Origin: FEB-35 sp050263095
GTDB lineage: Bacteria; Desulfobacterota; Deferrimicrobia; Deferrimicrobiales; Deferrimicrobiaceae
Reading direction: 5' to 3'
Length of the DNA: 13,511 bases
NCBI GenBank assembly: GCA_050263095.1
Contig: JBLNEW010000036.1
Location: 1 to 13,511 of the forward strand
Below, piece by piece: positions 7,122-13,511 of this stretch. The notes under the pieces are model-generated. The model searched no databases, had not been told where the DNA came from, and was given only the letters and a program-made list of their open reading frames with translations. How positions within the stretch are numbered: the first letter of the stretch is position 1; each line of letters starts with the position of its first letter. A program made the translations under genes and the position numbers.

Positions 7122-7859
7122 TATCTCCTCCTCTTTTGTGACTATCGTTCCCGGATTATCGTTGAACGAGGAGCGGACGTGGATCCGCACCCCGTATTTC
7201 ATCCCGAATTCGACCGAACGGATCTGGAGGACCTTGGCTCCAAGGCTCGCCAGCTCCAGCATCTCCTCGAACGAGATCTTCTCGAGCTTCCGCGCGTCGG
7301 CGCAGATGTTCGGGTCGGTCGTGTAGACCCCGTCGACGTCCGTGTAGATCTCGCACACGTCGGCCGTCAGCGCCGCGGCCACCGCCACGGCGCTCGTGTC
7401 CGACCCGCCGCGCCCCAGCGTCGTAATCGCCCCGGTCTCGTCTATCCCCTGGAAGCCGGCCACTACCGCGATCTCCCCGTTTTTCAAAGCCGCCTGGATC
7501 GTTTCGCCCTCGATCTTCATGATCCGCGCCTTCACGTACGCCGAATCGGTCAGGACCGGGATCTGGAAGCCGCAGAACGACCTCGCCTTGTATCCCATCT
7601 CGGTCAGCGCGATGGCCAGCAGGCCGATCGTCACCTGCTCGCCCGTCGAGGCGACCACGTCCAGTTCGCGCTCGTTCGGCATCTCCGCTATTTGGTGCGC
7701 AAGGCCCAGCAGGCGATTCGTCTCTCCCGCCATCGCCGACACGACCACCACCACGTCGTTCCCCTGGTCCTTCGTGCGCGCGACGCGTTTTGCGACGTTC
7801 TTGATCTTCTCGACGGAGCCGACCGAGGTGCCGCCGTACTTTTGGACGATGAGTGCCAT
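6633..7859 (-). CDS. lysC: Aspartate kinase, lysine/threonine-sensitive two-ACT form
   Basis: Phosphorylates aspartate to beta-aspartyl phosphate, the entry to lysine, threonine, methionine and diaminopimelate. From ATG 7859 the protein is 408 residues and starts MALIVQKYGGTSVGS. Motifs are KYGGTSVG (7-14), STGEQV (71-76) and GRGGSDTSA (139-147) in the amino acid kinase domain. Two ACT domains follow, near 262-320 (KVPDKPGIAARIF) and 340-400 (GVATKVFETLAAEGINI). AGGAGG at 7872-7877 is twelve bases from this ATG; the TTG at 7871 touches that site directly, so it cannot use it. Gap to tsaE is eight bases. Length and domain order match the monofunctional Bacillus/Corynebacterium type, which makes a second subunit from an internal start; see that entry. 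Effector residues cannot be assigned by eye. Confidence 0.95.
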   Translation of the reverse strand: MALIVQKYGGTSVGSVEKIKNVAKRVARTKDQGNDVVVVVSAMAGETNRLLGLAHQIAEMPNERELDVVASTGEQVTIGLLAIALTEMGYKARSFCGFQIPVLTDSAYVKARIMKIEGETIQAALKNGEIAVVAGFQGIDETGAITTLGRGGSDTSAVAVAAALTADVCEIYTDVDGVYTTDPNICADARKLEKISFEEMLELASLGAKVLQIRSVEFGMKYGVRIHVRSSFNDNPGTIVTKEEEIMETAVVSGVAYSKNEAKITIVKVPDKPGIAARIFKPLSDANIVVDVIVQNVSVTGYTDLTFTVGRSDFKKAMMITEKTSKEVGAEKVVGDDKIAKVSIVGMAMRSHSGVATKVFETLAAEGINILGITTSEIKISCLIEEKYTELAVRVLHNSFGLGKPVEA

Positions 7860-7867
7860 TTCCCGGT

Positions 7868-8338
7868 TCAACCTCCTGTAAGGTAGCGTCTGCAGCGATT
7901 GGCGAAGCCGCGGATCCGCGGGGCGTCTTCCGCTTCGATCGTCAGCCTGCGGCCGCCTTCATCCAAGAAAAGGAATTTAACCTTTATACATGATTTTGGC
8001 AACATTTCGGCTATCTTTTCCGCCCACTCGACCATGCAGACGCCTTCCCCGCCCAGGATCTCCTCAAGCCCTATGTCGGCGGCTTCCCGCTCCGAGGAGA
8101 GACGGTAGGCGTCCACGTGGACCAAAGGGACGGCGCCCTCGTGCTCGGTCACTATCGTGAAGCTGGGCGATACGATCCGGTCCGCCGGTATGCCGAGCGA
8201 TTCCGCCGCGCCCTTGCAGAAGACGGTCTTTCCGGCGCCCAGGTCCCCCGTAAGCGCGACGACGTCGCCCGGCAACAGCACGTCCCCCAAGGCACGCGCG
8301 ATATCGAGCGTGTCCTCCTCGCGCGAGGATTGCAGCAC
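7868..8338 (-). CDS. tsaE: tRNA t6A biosynthesis ATPase TsaE
   Basis: P-loop ATPase that works with TsaB and TsaD to form N6-threonylcarbamoyladenosine at A37 of ANN-decoding tRNAs. The protein has 156 residues, usual for the family. Walker A is GDLGAGKT (31-38); then SPSFTIV (57-63), HVDAYRL (74-80) with the aspartate typical of TsaE, and VEWAEK (103-108). The start is GTG at 8338: an in-frame stop (the nnrDE TAG) lies 21 bases upstream and no ATG intervenes. GGGCGGG is the only possible ribosome site. The gap to nnrDE is 21 bases, and lysC follows after eight. TsaB and TsaD are not in the window. The product t6A is the substrate of MtaB, encoded at the far left of this window. Confidence 0.95.
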   Translation of the reverse strand: MLQSSREEDTLDIARALGDVLLPGDVVALTGDLGAGKTVFCKGAAESLGIPADRIVSPSFTIVTEHEGAVPLVHVDAYRLSSEREAADIGLEEILGGEGVCMVEWAEKIAEMLPKSCIKVKFLFLDEGGRRLTIEAEDAPRIRGFANRCRRYLTGG

Positions 8339-8359
8339 TGCGGTAAACCCGCCCAGCGG

Positions 8360-9943
8360 CTACTCCTTGGATGCCGGCGGCTCCCCCATCGTTTGCTGAA
8401 GGGCCTCGCGGATGTTCTCGATGACGTCTGTGGCGGAAACGGCGGACATCGGATGGCGGCGCACCAGCAGGTCCGCCGACATCCCGTGCAGGAACACCCC
8501 GGCGCAGGAGGCGTCCGTCGGGGACAATCCCTGCGACGCCAGGGCGGCCACGATCCCCGAGAGCGCGTCTCCCATCCCGCCCGAAGCCATGTAGGGATTC
8601 CCGGTCGTGTTGATGAAGACGTCCCCTTTCTGAGTCGCGACGACCGTCCTTGCGCCTTTCAAGATAACCGTCGCGTCCTGCTCCTCGGCGAAATGCTGCG
8701 CCGATCCGATCCTTGAGGCCTCGATCGCCTCGATCGATTCGCGCGTCAGGCGGGACATCTCACCGGGGTGCGGCGTCAGGATGCACTGCGAGCCGGCCGT
8801 CCGGATGACGCCTGTCTGGCCGGCAAGCGCGTTCAGCCCGTCGGCGTCCACCAGGAACGGGACCTTCATGCGGGGGAAGAGCTCGGCGATGAACTCCCCG
8901 ACGCCCGGATATGCGCCCAGGCCCGGGCCGACCACCACTACGTCGGCCCGCGAGATCCGCTCCATCAACTCGGGGATCATATCTTTCCTGAAATACCCCG
9001 ACCCTCCGTCGGCGATCCCGATCGACATCACTTCCATCAGCTTCGACTCGACTATCGGGCGCAGCGAGGCGGGGACCACCACGGTTATGAGCCCCGCCCC
9101 CATCCTCATCGCGGCAAGCCCCGCCAGGCACGGAGCGCCGGTCAAGCCCGGCGACCCCCCGACGATGAACACCCTGCCCGCGTCGCCCTTGTGGAAATCC
9201 GGCGGGCGGATGGAAAGCATGCTTTTCACGATCCGCTCGTCCAGCGCCTCGGTCTTTATGTCGGCGTCGAACACCGCCCTGGAAGGGATCCCGATGTCGA
9301 ATATTTCCGTGTCGCCGCAGTGGATCGAGCCCGGAAGCAGCACGTGGCCAAGTTTCAACAGCCCGAACGATCCGGTGTAGTCGGCCCTGATCGCCTCGCC
9401 CAAAATCCTTCCCGTCGTGGCGTCTATCCCGCTGGGGATGTCGACCGCGTAGACGGGAGCCATCGACAGGTTGATGACCTCGACCACCTCGCGCACCGTC
9501 CCCGTGAGCGGAGAGGACAGGCCGGTCCCAAGGATCGCGTCCACGCAGAGGTGGACCTCTTCCAGGAAGGTTCGCAGGTCCTCCACCCCTTCGGTGTCGC
9601 GGATGTTGCGGACCTCCACGTCCATTTTCTTCAAAATGTCCTTCTGCACCCTTGCGTCGCGGGAGAGGTCTTCCTCCTCGCTCAACAGGAAGACCTCAAC
9701 GTAGACCCCCCGGTTGTGCAGGTGCCTGGCGATCACCATGCCGTCGCCGCCGTTGTTCCCCCTGCCGCACACGACCGCCACCGACGCCTCTTCCGCCGCT
9801 CCGACCTTGTCCTCCAGTATGTGCAGGATCCGCTCGGTGCACGACCGCCCCGCGTTCTCCATAAGCAGCAGGGACGGGATGCCGTATTTCTCTATCGTGA
9901 TCTTGTCCAGGTCGGCCATCTGGCGCCCCGAGGCGACTTTCAT
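8360..9943 (-). CDS. nnrDE: Bifunctional NAD(P)H-hydrate epimerase / ADP-dependent dehydratase
   Basis: Repairs damaged NAD(P)H hydrates: the N-terminal NnrE (YjeF_N) domain epimerises R- to S-NAD(P)HX, and the C-terminal NnrD (carbohydrate kinase-like) domain dehydrates S-NAD(P)HX using ADP. The fused protein is 527 residues. NnrE covers about 1-225: MENAGRS (28-34), RGNNGGDGMV (61-70) and VDIPSGIDATTG (168-178). NnrD covers about 240-520: GRVFIVGGSPGLTGAP (256-271), TPHPGEMSRL (390-399) and GNPYMASGGMGDAL (448-461), the last with the catalytic GMGD aspartate. The ATG overlaps the acpS stop as ATGA (9940-9943), with GGAGG six bases upstream. The two-domain fusion is the usual bacterial form. 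It resembles E. coli YjeF, whose gene is also next to tsaE there. Confidence 0.95.
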   Translation of the reverse strand: MKVASGRQMADLDKITIEKYGIPSLLLMENAGRSCTERILHILEDKVGAAEEASVAVVCGRGNNGGDGMVIARHLHNRGVYVEVFLLSEEEDLSRDARVQKDILKKMDVEVRNIRDTEGVEDLRTFLEEVHLCVDAILGTGLSSPLTGTVREVVEVINLSMAPVYAVDIPSGIDATTGRILGEAIRADYTGSFGLLKLGHVLLPGSIHCGDTEIFDIGIPSRAVFDADIKTEALDERIVKSMLSIRPPDFHKGDAGRVFIVGGSPGLTGAPCLAGLAAMRMGAGLITVVVPASLRPIVESKLMEVMSIGIADGGSGYFRKDMIPELMERISRADVVVVGPGLGAYPGVGEFIAELFPRMKVPFLVDADGLNALAGQTGVIRTAGSQCILTPHPGEMSRLTRESIEAIEASRIGSAQHFAEEQDATVILKGARTVVATQKGDVFINTTGNPYMASGGMGDALSGIVAALASQGLSPTDASCAGVFLHGMSADLLVRRHPMSAVSATDVIENIREALQQTMGEPPASKE

Positions 9944-10332
9944 CCGTTTCCTCCCGCCCTCTCGATGACCACGAACGCAAGGGCCTTCCCGCCGTCGTGG
10001 GTAATCGATACGTGTATCTTGTCGGCGTTTAGTTTTTTCATAAACTTATCTGCATTACCATAAAGGTTAACTTTAGGTTTTCCCATCGCGCCAGGGACCG
10101 TTTCCACGTCGCGCCACAGGATCCCCTGCGACTTCCCGGTGCCGAACGCCTTCATGACCGCTTCCTTGACCGCGAATCTTCCGGCAAGCCTCTCTGCGGT
10201 TTTGACGCTCCTTCGCGCATAGCGATTCTCGGCGTCGGTGAACACCCGCTTCGTGAACCGGTCGGGGTAACGCTCGAGCAGCCCGTGAACCCGCTCCACG
10301 TCCACGATGTCGACGCCGATGCCTACTATCAT
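9940..10332 (-). CDS. acpS: Holo-[acyl-carrier-protein] synthase AcpS
   Basis: Transfers 4'-phosphopantetheine from CoA to apo acyl carrier protein, activating it for fatty acid synthesis. The protein has 130 residues, close to the family norm. Metal ligands are Asp8 in VDIVDVERV and Glu57 in FAVKEAVMKA, the conserved pair. VTFTD-like VFTDAE (30-35) and SITHDGGKALA near the C-terminus also fit. The ATG at 10332 follows the pdxJ stop by seven bases without a visible Shine-Dalgarno site, so translation probably depends on coupling. Codons in the region 10028-10081 are strikingly A/T-rich (about 24% G+C) compared with the rest of the gene. Confidence 0.95.
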   Translation of the reverse strand: MIVGIGVDIVDVERVHGLLERYPDRFTKRVFTDAENRYARRSVKTAERLAGRFAVKEAVMKAFGTGKSQGILWRDVETVPGAMGKPKVNLYGNADKFMKKLNADKIHVSITHDGGKALAFVVIERAGGNG

Positions 10333-10339
10333 CGGAATA

Positions 10340-11062
10340 TCAGCGGGCCCCGTGGATGAGGTCCGCCATCTCGCGCACGGCCTGGCCCAGGCCGACGAAG
10401 ACGGCCCTTGCCACGATGCTGTGGCCGATGTTGAACTCCTCTATTTCCGGAAGGGATAGTATGGGCACGATGTTGCGCACGTCGAGCCCGTGCCCGGCGA
10501 ACACCTTGAGACTTAAGTTTTTGCCGTGTGCGGCCGCCGTTCGGACCTTCTCCATCTCCACGTCGAATTTCCCCGACCGGAACGTCTCGCAGTATGTTCC
10601 GGTGTGGATTTCCACCGCGTCGGCGCCAACCTGCCTCGCCGCCCGCATCTGGGAGAGGTCCGGATCGATGAAGAGGCTGACCAGTATGCCGGCGTCGCGC
10701 AGCCTGGAAACGGCCTCGTGCAAGGATTCCCGCTGCCGAAGGACGTCCAGCCCGCCTTCGGTGGTCAGTTCCTGCCTCTTCTCGGGGACAAGGGTAACGG
10801 AGTAAGGTTTTACGCGCCCGGCAATCGCGATCATCTCCTCGGTGGCGGCCATTTCCAGGTTGATCCTTGTCTGGACCACTTTCGAGAGGAGGTCCAGGTC
10901 CCTGTCCTGGATGTGGCGCCGGTCCTCCCGAAGGTGGACCGTTATCCCGTCGGCGCCGTTGTGCTCCGCGATGCCGGCCGCGGTCACCGGGTCCGGCGCA
11001 GTCCCGCCCCTTGCCTGCCGCAAAGTGGCCACGTGGTCTATGTTGACGCCGAGCCTGCGCAT
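10340..11062 (-). CDS. pdxJ: Pyridoxine 5'-phosphate synthase PdxJ
   Basis: Condenses 1-deoxy-D-xylulose 5-phosphate with 3-amino-2-oxopropyl phosphate to give pyridoxine 5'-phosphate, the last ring-forming step of the DXP-dependent vitamin B6 route. The 240-residue TIM barrel begins MRRLGVNIDHVATLRQARGG, the family signature. His43, Glu70 and His191 match in position the catalytic E. coli His45, Glu72 and His193. SVTLVPEKRQELTTEGG and the C-terminal NIGHSIVARAVFVGL are also typical. The start lies one base after the glmM stop, and acpS follows after seven bases, the same pdxJ-acpS pairing as in E. coli. Its end product PLP is the cofactor of IscS in the next operon, though that link is general, not specific. 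Confidence 0.97.
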   Translation of the reverse strand: MRRLGVNIDHVATLRQARGGTAPDPVTAAGIAEHNGADGITVHLREDRRHIQDRDLDLLSKVVQTRINLEMAATEEMIAIAGRVKPYSVTLVPEKRQELTTEGGLDVLRQRESLHEAVSRLRDAGILVSLFIDPDLSQMRAARQVGADAVEIHTGTYCETFRSGKFDVEMEKVRTAAAHGKNLSLKVFAGHGLDVRNIVPILSLPEIEEFNIGHSIVARAVFVGLGQAVREMADLIHGAR

Positions 11063-11063
11063 C

Positions 11064-12416
11064 TCAGTGGATGTCGGCGCGGGCTTTTTCGGCCAGCGCG
11101 TTTACTATGCGGTCGATCTGGGCCTTGTTGTCCCCTTCCGCCATGATGCGCAGGACGGGCTCGGTGCCGCTGTACCGCACCACGATCCGCCCACGGGAGC
11201 CCAGCTTCTTCTCGAACTCCGCCTTTGCCTTCTGGAACCCCTTCATGTTTTCGAGCGGCACGCGGTGCTTAAGCTTTATGTTCAGGAGCACCTGCGGGTA
11301 GGCAACAAGCTCTTTCCCCAGTTCGGCGACCTTCTTCCCCGACCCGACCATGACCGCCAGAAGCTGGAGGGCGGCGAGCACGCCGTCACCCGTGGTCGCA
11401 TGGTCCAGGAAAACCAGGTGCCCGGACTGCTCCCCCCCGAAGTTGTAGCCGCCGGCGCGCATAGCCTCCACCACGTAGCGGTCGCCCACCTGGCTGCGCA
11501 CGAGGCGCACCTTGCGCTCTTTAAGGAACAGCTCGAGCCCGATGTTGCTCATCACCGTGGCGACGACGGTGTTCTTCTTGAGTTTACGCGTCCGGACCAT
11601 CTCCTCGGCGCAGATAGCCATGATCCGGTCGCCGTTCAGCACGTCGCCGTTGTGGTCGACGACGATCACCCGGTCCGCGTCCCCGTCCAGCGATATCCCC
11701 AGGTCCGCCCGGTGCTCCCGCACTTTCGCGGAAACGATTTCAGGGAAAAGGGAGCCGCAGTTCTCGTTGATGTTCAGCCCGTTGGGAGAAACGCCGATGG
11801 ATATCACCTCCGCGCCCAGCTCCTGGAACACCAGCGGGGCGATGCGGTAGGCGGCGCCGTTGGCGCAATCGACCACAATGCGCAAGCCGTCAAGCGACAG
11901 GTGCGACGGGAACGTGTTCTTCAAATAAACGATGTACCGGCCGGTAGCGTCGTCGATCCTTTGCGCCTTGCCGATCTGGGGCGAGGGGGGGCGCGATTCC
12001 CTCAGGTGTTCGCCGAACATGATCTCCTCGATCCGCTCTTCAAGCCGGTCGGGGAGCTTGAAGCCGTCGCGCCCGAAAAACTTTATCCCGTTGTCCTGGT
12101 ACGGATTGTGCGACGCGGATATCACCACGCCTGCGTCCGCCCGCATGGAATGGGTGAGAAATGCGATGCCGGGGGTCGGCAGCGGGCCCACGAGCAGGAC
12201 GTCGCCTCCCATCGCGCATATCCCTGCCGAGAGCGCGGTTTCGAACATATACCCGGAGAGGCGCGTGTCCTTGCCGATTACGACCTTGTGCCGCCCGCCG
12301 TTGTTGCGGAAAATGTGCGCGACCGCCTGCCCGAGCGCCAGCGCGTTCTCGACGGTCATGGGGTCGTTGTTGGCGACGCCCCTTACTCCGTCCGTCCCGA
12401 AAAGCTTCCGCCGCAA
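11064..12416 (-). CDS. glmM: Phosphoglucosamine mutase GlmM
   Basis: Interconverts glucosamine 6-phosphate and glucosamine 1-phosphate on the way to UDP-N-acetylglucosamine for peptidoglycan and lipopolysaccharide. The protein has 450 residues. Signature segments are KLFGTDGVRG (4-13), the active-site serine loop ISASHNPYQDNG with phosphoserine Ser102, the metal loop DGDADR (244-249), and the sugar loop GGEQSGHLVF; the C-terminal domain has RYSGTEPVLRIM for phosphate binding. The start is TTG at 12416: no ATG or GTG occurs upstream before the cdaR stop, the protein then begins with the conserved motif, and AGGGGGA stands about six bases before it. The gap to cdaR is ten bases. Adjacent cdaA and cdaR form the conserved c-di-AMP/GlmM module, in which GlmM binds and restrains CdaA in Gram-positive species. 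Confidence 0.97.
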   Translation of the reverse strand: MRRKLFGTDGVRGVANNDPMTVENALALGQAVAHIFRNNGGRHKVVIGKDTRLSGYMFETALSAGICAMGGDVLLVGPLPTPGIAFLTHSMRADAGVVISASHNPYQDNGIKFFGRDGFKLPDRLEERIEEIMFGEHLRESRPPSPQIGKAQRIDDATGRYIVYLKNTFPSHLSLDGLRIVVDCANGAAYRIAPLVFQELGAEVISIGVSPNGLNINENCGSLFPEIVSAKVREHRADLGISLDGDADRVIVVDHNGDVLNGDRIMAICAEEMVRTRKLKKNTVVATVMSNIGLELFLKERKVRLVRSQVGDRYVVEAMRAGGYNFGGEQSGHLVFLDHATTGDGVLAALQLLAVMVGSGKKVAELGKELVAYPQVLLNIKLKHRVPLENMKGFQKAKAEFEKKLGSRGRIVVRYSGTEPVLRIMAEGDNKAQIDRIVNALAEKARADIH

Positions 12417-12426
12417 GAGGTTCCCC

Positions 12427-13080
12427 CTATTTCCTGAAATAGATGGTCACGCGCACGACCGGATTTCCGACGATTCTAGCATGCCCCTCCCGCAATTCCA
12501 CCCGCGCGTTTTCCACAAGGGAATCCGACGCCTTTTCAGGAATCGACATCGGAACGGGCAGGGACTCCAGCCGTGAAAATTCCTCCGGGAGCGCCTCTAC
12601 CTCCAAGGCCGGGGGGACGATCTCGATCTTCGTGATCCTGCGTCGCGACTCCGTGTTGCCCAGGAGCTTCACGTATAAAGGGACCCTGCGCCGCTCGAGC
12701 CGTTCCAGGGAGACCTCTATCGCGTTGGGATAGACGCGCTGGACCTTGATCCCCGGCGGCACCTTGATCGAACTGTCGTTCATGTGCACGACCTGCCTGC
12801 CGGGCCTTGCGTTGGACAGGTCGATCGCCGCGCTGATTTCAGCCTGCTGGAGCGTCCCCAGCAAGTAGGGCGGACCCGAGAGCCGCACCTCCACCTGCCG
12901 ATCGACCTTGTTCGTGATGGTCATCCCCGCCGGCACGCTGCGGATCTCCAACGGGACGACGAACCCGACCTGCACCTTGCTCTCCCCCGCGACGAACCAC
13001 CACAGGGCTATGGCCAGCCCCAGGGCGAGGGCCTTTAATCCCAGGTTCTTCCCGACCACTCCCCGCAGGAAATCGAGCAT
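12427..13080 (-). CDS. cdaR: YbbR-domain protein, CdaA regulator CdaR
   Basis: Membrane-anchored protein of 217 residues from ATG 13080. One N-terminal transmembrane segment (about 13-31, ALGLAIALWWFVAGE) is followed by extracytoplasmic YbbR repeats: one around 35-115 (VPLEIRSVPAGM, RLSGPPYLLG) and another around 125-215 (RRVPLYVKLLGN, PPALEVEAL). In Firmicutes CdaR binds CdaA and modulates its activity; no enzyme activity is known. Gene order cdaA-cdaR-glmM supports this assignment. Two starts are possible: GTG at 13095, overlapping the cdaA stop as GTGA, or ATG at 13080, preceded by AAGGGA six bases upstream. I prefer the ATG because the protein then begins right at the anchor, but the GTG (222 residues) cannot be excluded. 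Only two YbbR repeats are evident, fewer than in Bacillus. Confidence 0.88.
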   Translation of the reverse strand: MLDFLRGVVGKNLGLKALALGLAIALWWFVAGESKVQVGFVVPLEIRSVPAGMTITNKVDRQVEVRLSGPPYLLGTLQQAEISAAIDLSNARPGRQVVHMNDSSIKVPPGIKVQRVYPNAIEVSLERLERRRVPLYVKLLGNTESRRRITKIEIVPPALEVEALPEEFSRLESLPVPMSIPEKASDSLVENARVELREGHARIVGNPVVRVTIYFRK

Positions 13081-13091
13081 GTCGGTTCCCT

Positions 13092-13511
13092 TCACGCTGC
13101 GTCCCCCGCGCCCTTCGCGAAAAGCCTGGAAAGGATGTCATTCAGTTCCATCGCGCTCCCTGCGATTTTCATCTGCCGGTCGTGGAAGACCGTGACCTTG
13201 CCCGTCTCCTCGGATATCACCACGGAGACGGCGTCGGTATCAGCCGAAACGCCCCATCCGGCGCGATGCCTGGTCCCCATGGATCTTACGACCGCGGATT
13301 CGCCCGGGATCGGCAGGATCACGCCGGCCGCCGCCACGCGGTCGCCCCTTATGACGACCGCGCCGTCATGCACGGGAGACCTGGGAGAGAGGATGGATGC
13401 GAGCAGTTCGTGGGAAAAGATGGCGTCGAGCTTCTTGCCGTGCTCGACGTGCTCCTGGAGCCCCATTTCCCGCTCGAGCAGGAGGATCGCGCCGATCTTT
13501 TCGGCCGCCAG
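13092..13511 (-). CDS. cdaA: Diadenylate cyclase CdaA (5' end cut by window)
   Basis: Makes the second messenger c-di-AMP from two ATP. Only the C-terminal 139 residues are present, starting LAAEKIGAILLLERE, which is most of the DAC domain; the N-terminal transmembrane helices expected of CdaA lie beyond the right edge. Catalytic motifs are visible: the DGA motif in SPVHDGAVVI (visible residues 45-54) and the RHR motif in GTRHRAGWG (79-87), followed by VSVVISEETG. The residue after the serine in GVSADTDA is Ala where homologues I recall have Glu (GISE), a small divergence. The 3' end overlaps the possible GTG of cdaR by four bases. The membrane form, CdaA, is favoured over soluble DisA because of the cdaR-glmM neighbours. 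Confidence 0.93.
   Translation of the reverse strand: MAAEKIGAILLLEREMGLQEHVEHGKKLDAIFSHELLASILSPRSPVHDGAVVIRGDRVAAAGVILPIPGESAVVRSMGTRHRAGWGVSADTDAVSVVISEETGKVTVFHDRQMKIAGSAMELNDILSRLFAKGAGDAA

Noticed and set aside
7860..7871. TTG start for lysC at 7871
   Set aside because: It directly abuts the AGGAGG, leaving no spacer, while the ATG at 7859 gives the standard MALIVQKYGGTSVGS start.
8339..8359. Possible promoter or small RNA in the nnrDE-tsaE gap
   Set aside because: Only 21 bases, no recognisable -10 or -35 elements, and no hairpin. It is ordinary operon spacing.
1..13511. CRISPR arrays, tRNA or rRNA genes, insertion sequences, att sites, toxin-antitoxin or defence genes
   Set aside because: No direct repeat series, cloverleaf-like sequence, transposase or integrase motif was seen; the whole window is accounted for by housekeeping genes.

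Overview
This window is densely packed coding DNA, high in G+C (roughly 60% by eye), with every supported gene on the minus strand. It therefore reads from the right edge to the left. The gene order cdaA-cdaR-glmM-pdxJ-acpS-nnrDE-tsaE-lysC-cimA, followed by cysE-iscR-iscS-mnmA-mtaB, together with citramalate synthase and an EpsC-type serine acetyltransferase, resembles deltaproteobacteria of the Geobacter/Desulfuromonadota kind. That placement is inferred from remembered gene order and protein style, not from a search. There are no mobile elements, phage genes, CRISPR arrays, rRNAs or tRNAs. It looks like core chromosome.

Right-hand block (about 13511 down to 4666): ten genes that overlap or are separated by 1-21 bases, so probably one transcript whose promoter lies beyond the right edge. 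It opens with the c-di-AMP module: the diadenylate cyclase CdaA (N-terminus cut off), its YbbR-domain regulator CdaR, and phosphoglucosamine mutase GlmM, which supplies cell-wall precursor. Then come PdxJ (vitamin B6), AcpS (acyl carrier protein activation), the NAD(P)HX repair fusion NnrE-NnrD, TsaE (tRNA t6A), aspartate kinase LysC, citramalate synthase CimA, and a small membrane-anchored helix-hairpin-helix protein of the ComEA type.

Left-hand block (4664 down to 1): a second operon with its own likely promoter in the 39-base gap before cysE. Its genes form a sulfur line. CysE makes O-acetylserine for cysteine, IscR is an Rrf2 regulator, IscS takes sulfur from cysteine, MnmA places it on tRNA U34, and MtaB (cut by the left edge) is an Fe-S radical-SAM enzyme that thiolates t6A37. 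Three junctions are 4-base stop/start overlaps, which suggests translational coupling.

The most interesting points are regulatory. A near-match to the E. coli type 1 IscR operator lies exactly over a TATAAT box in front of cysE, so IscR probably controls its own operon. IscR itself keeps three cysteine ligands but has Gln at the usual His ligand and Gln at the Glu43 position. Inside lysC there is a textbook ribosome binding site and in-frame ATG just before the ACT domains, predicting a separate beta subunit of 162 residues. I see no wholly new system here. The gaps between genes are all short, and no stretch above 300 bases lacks a gene.
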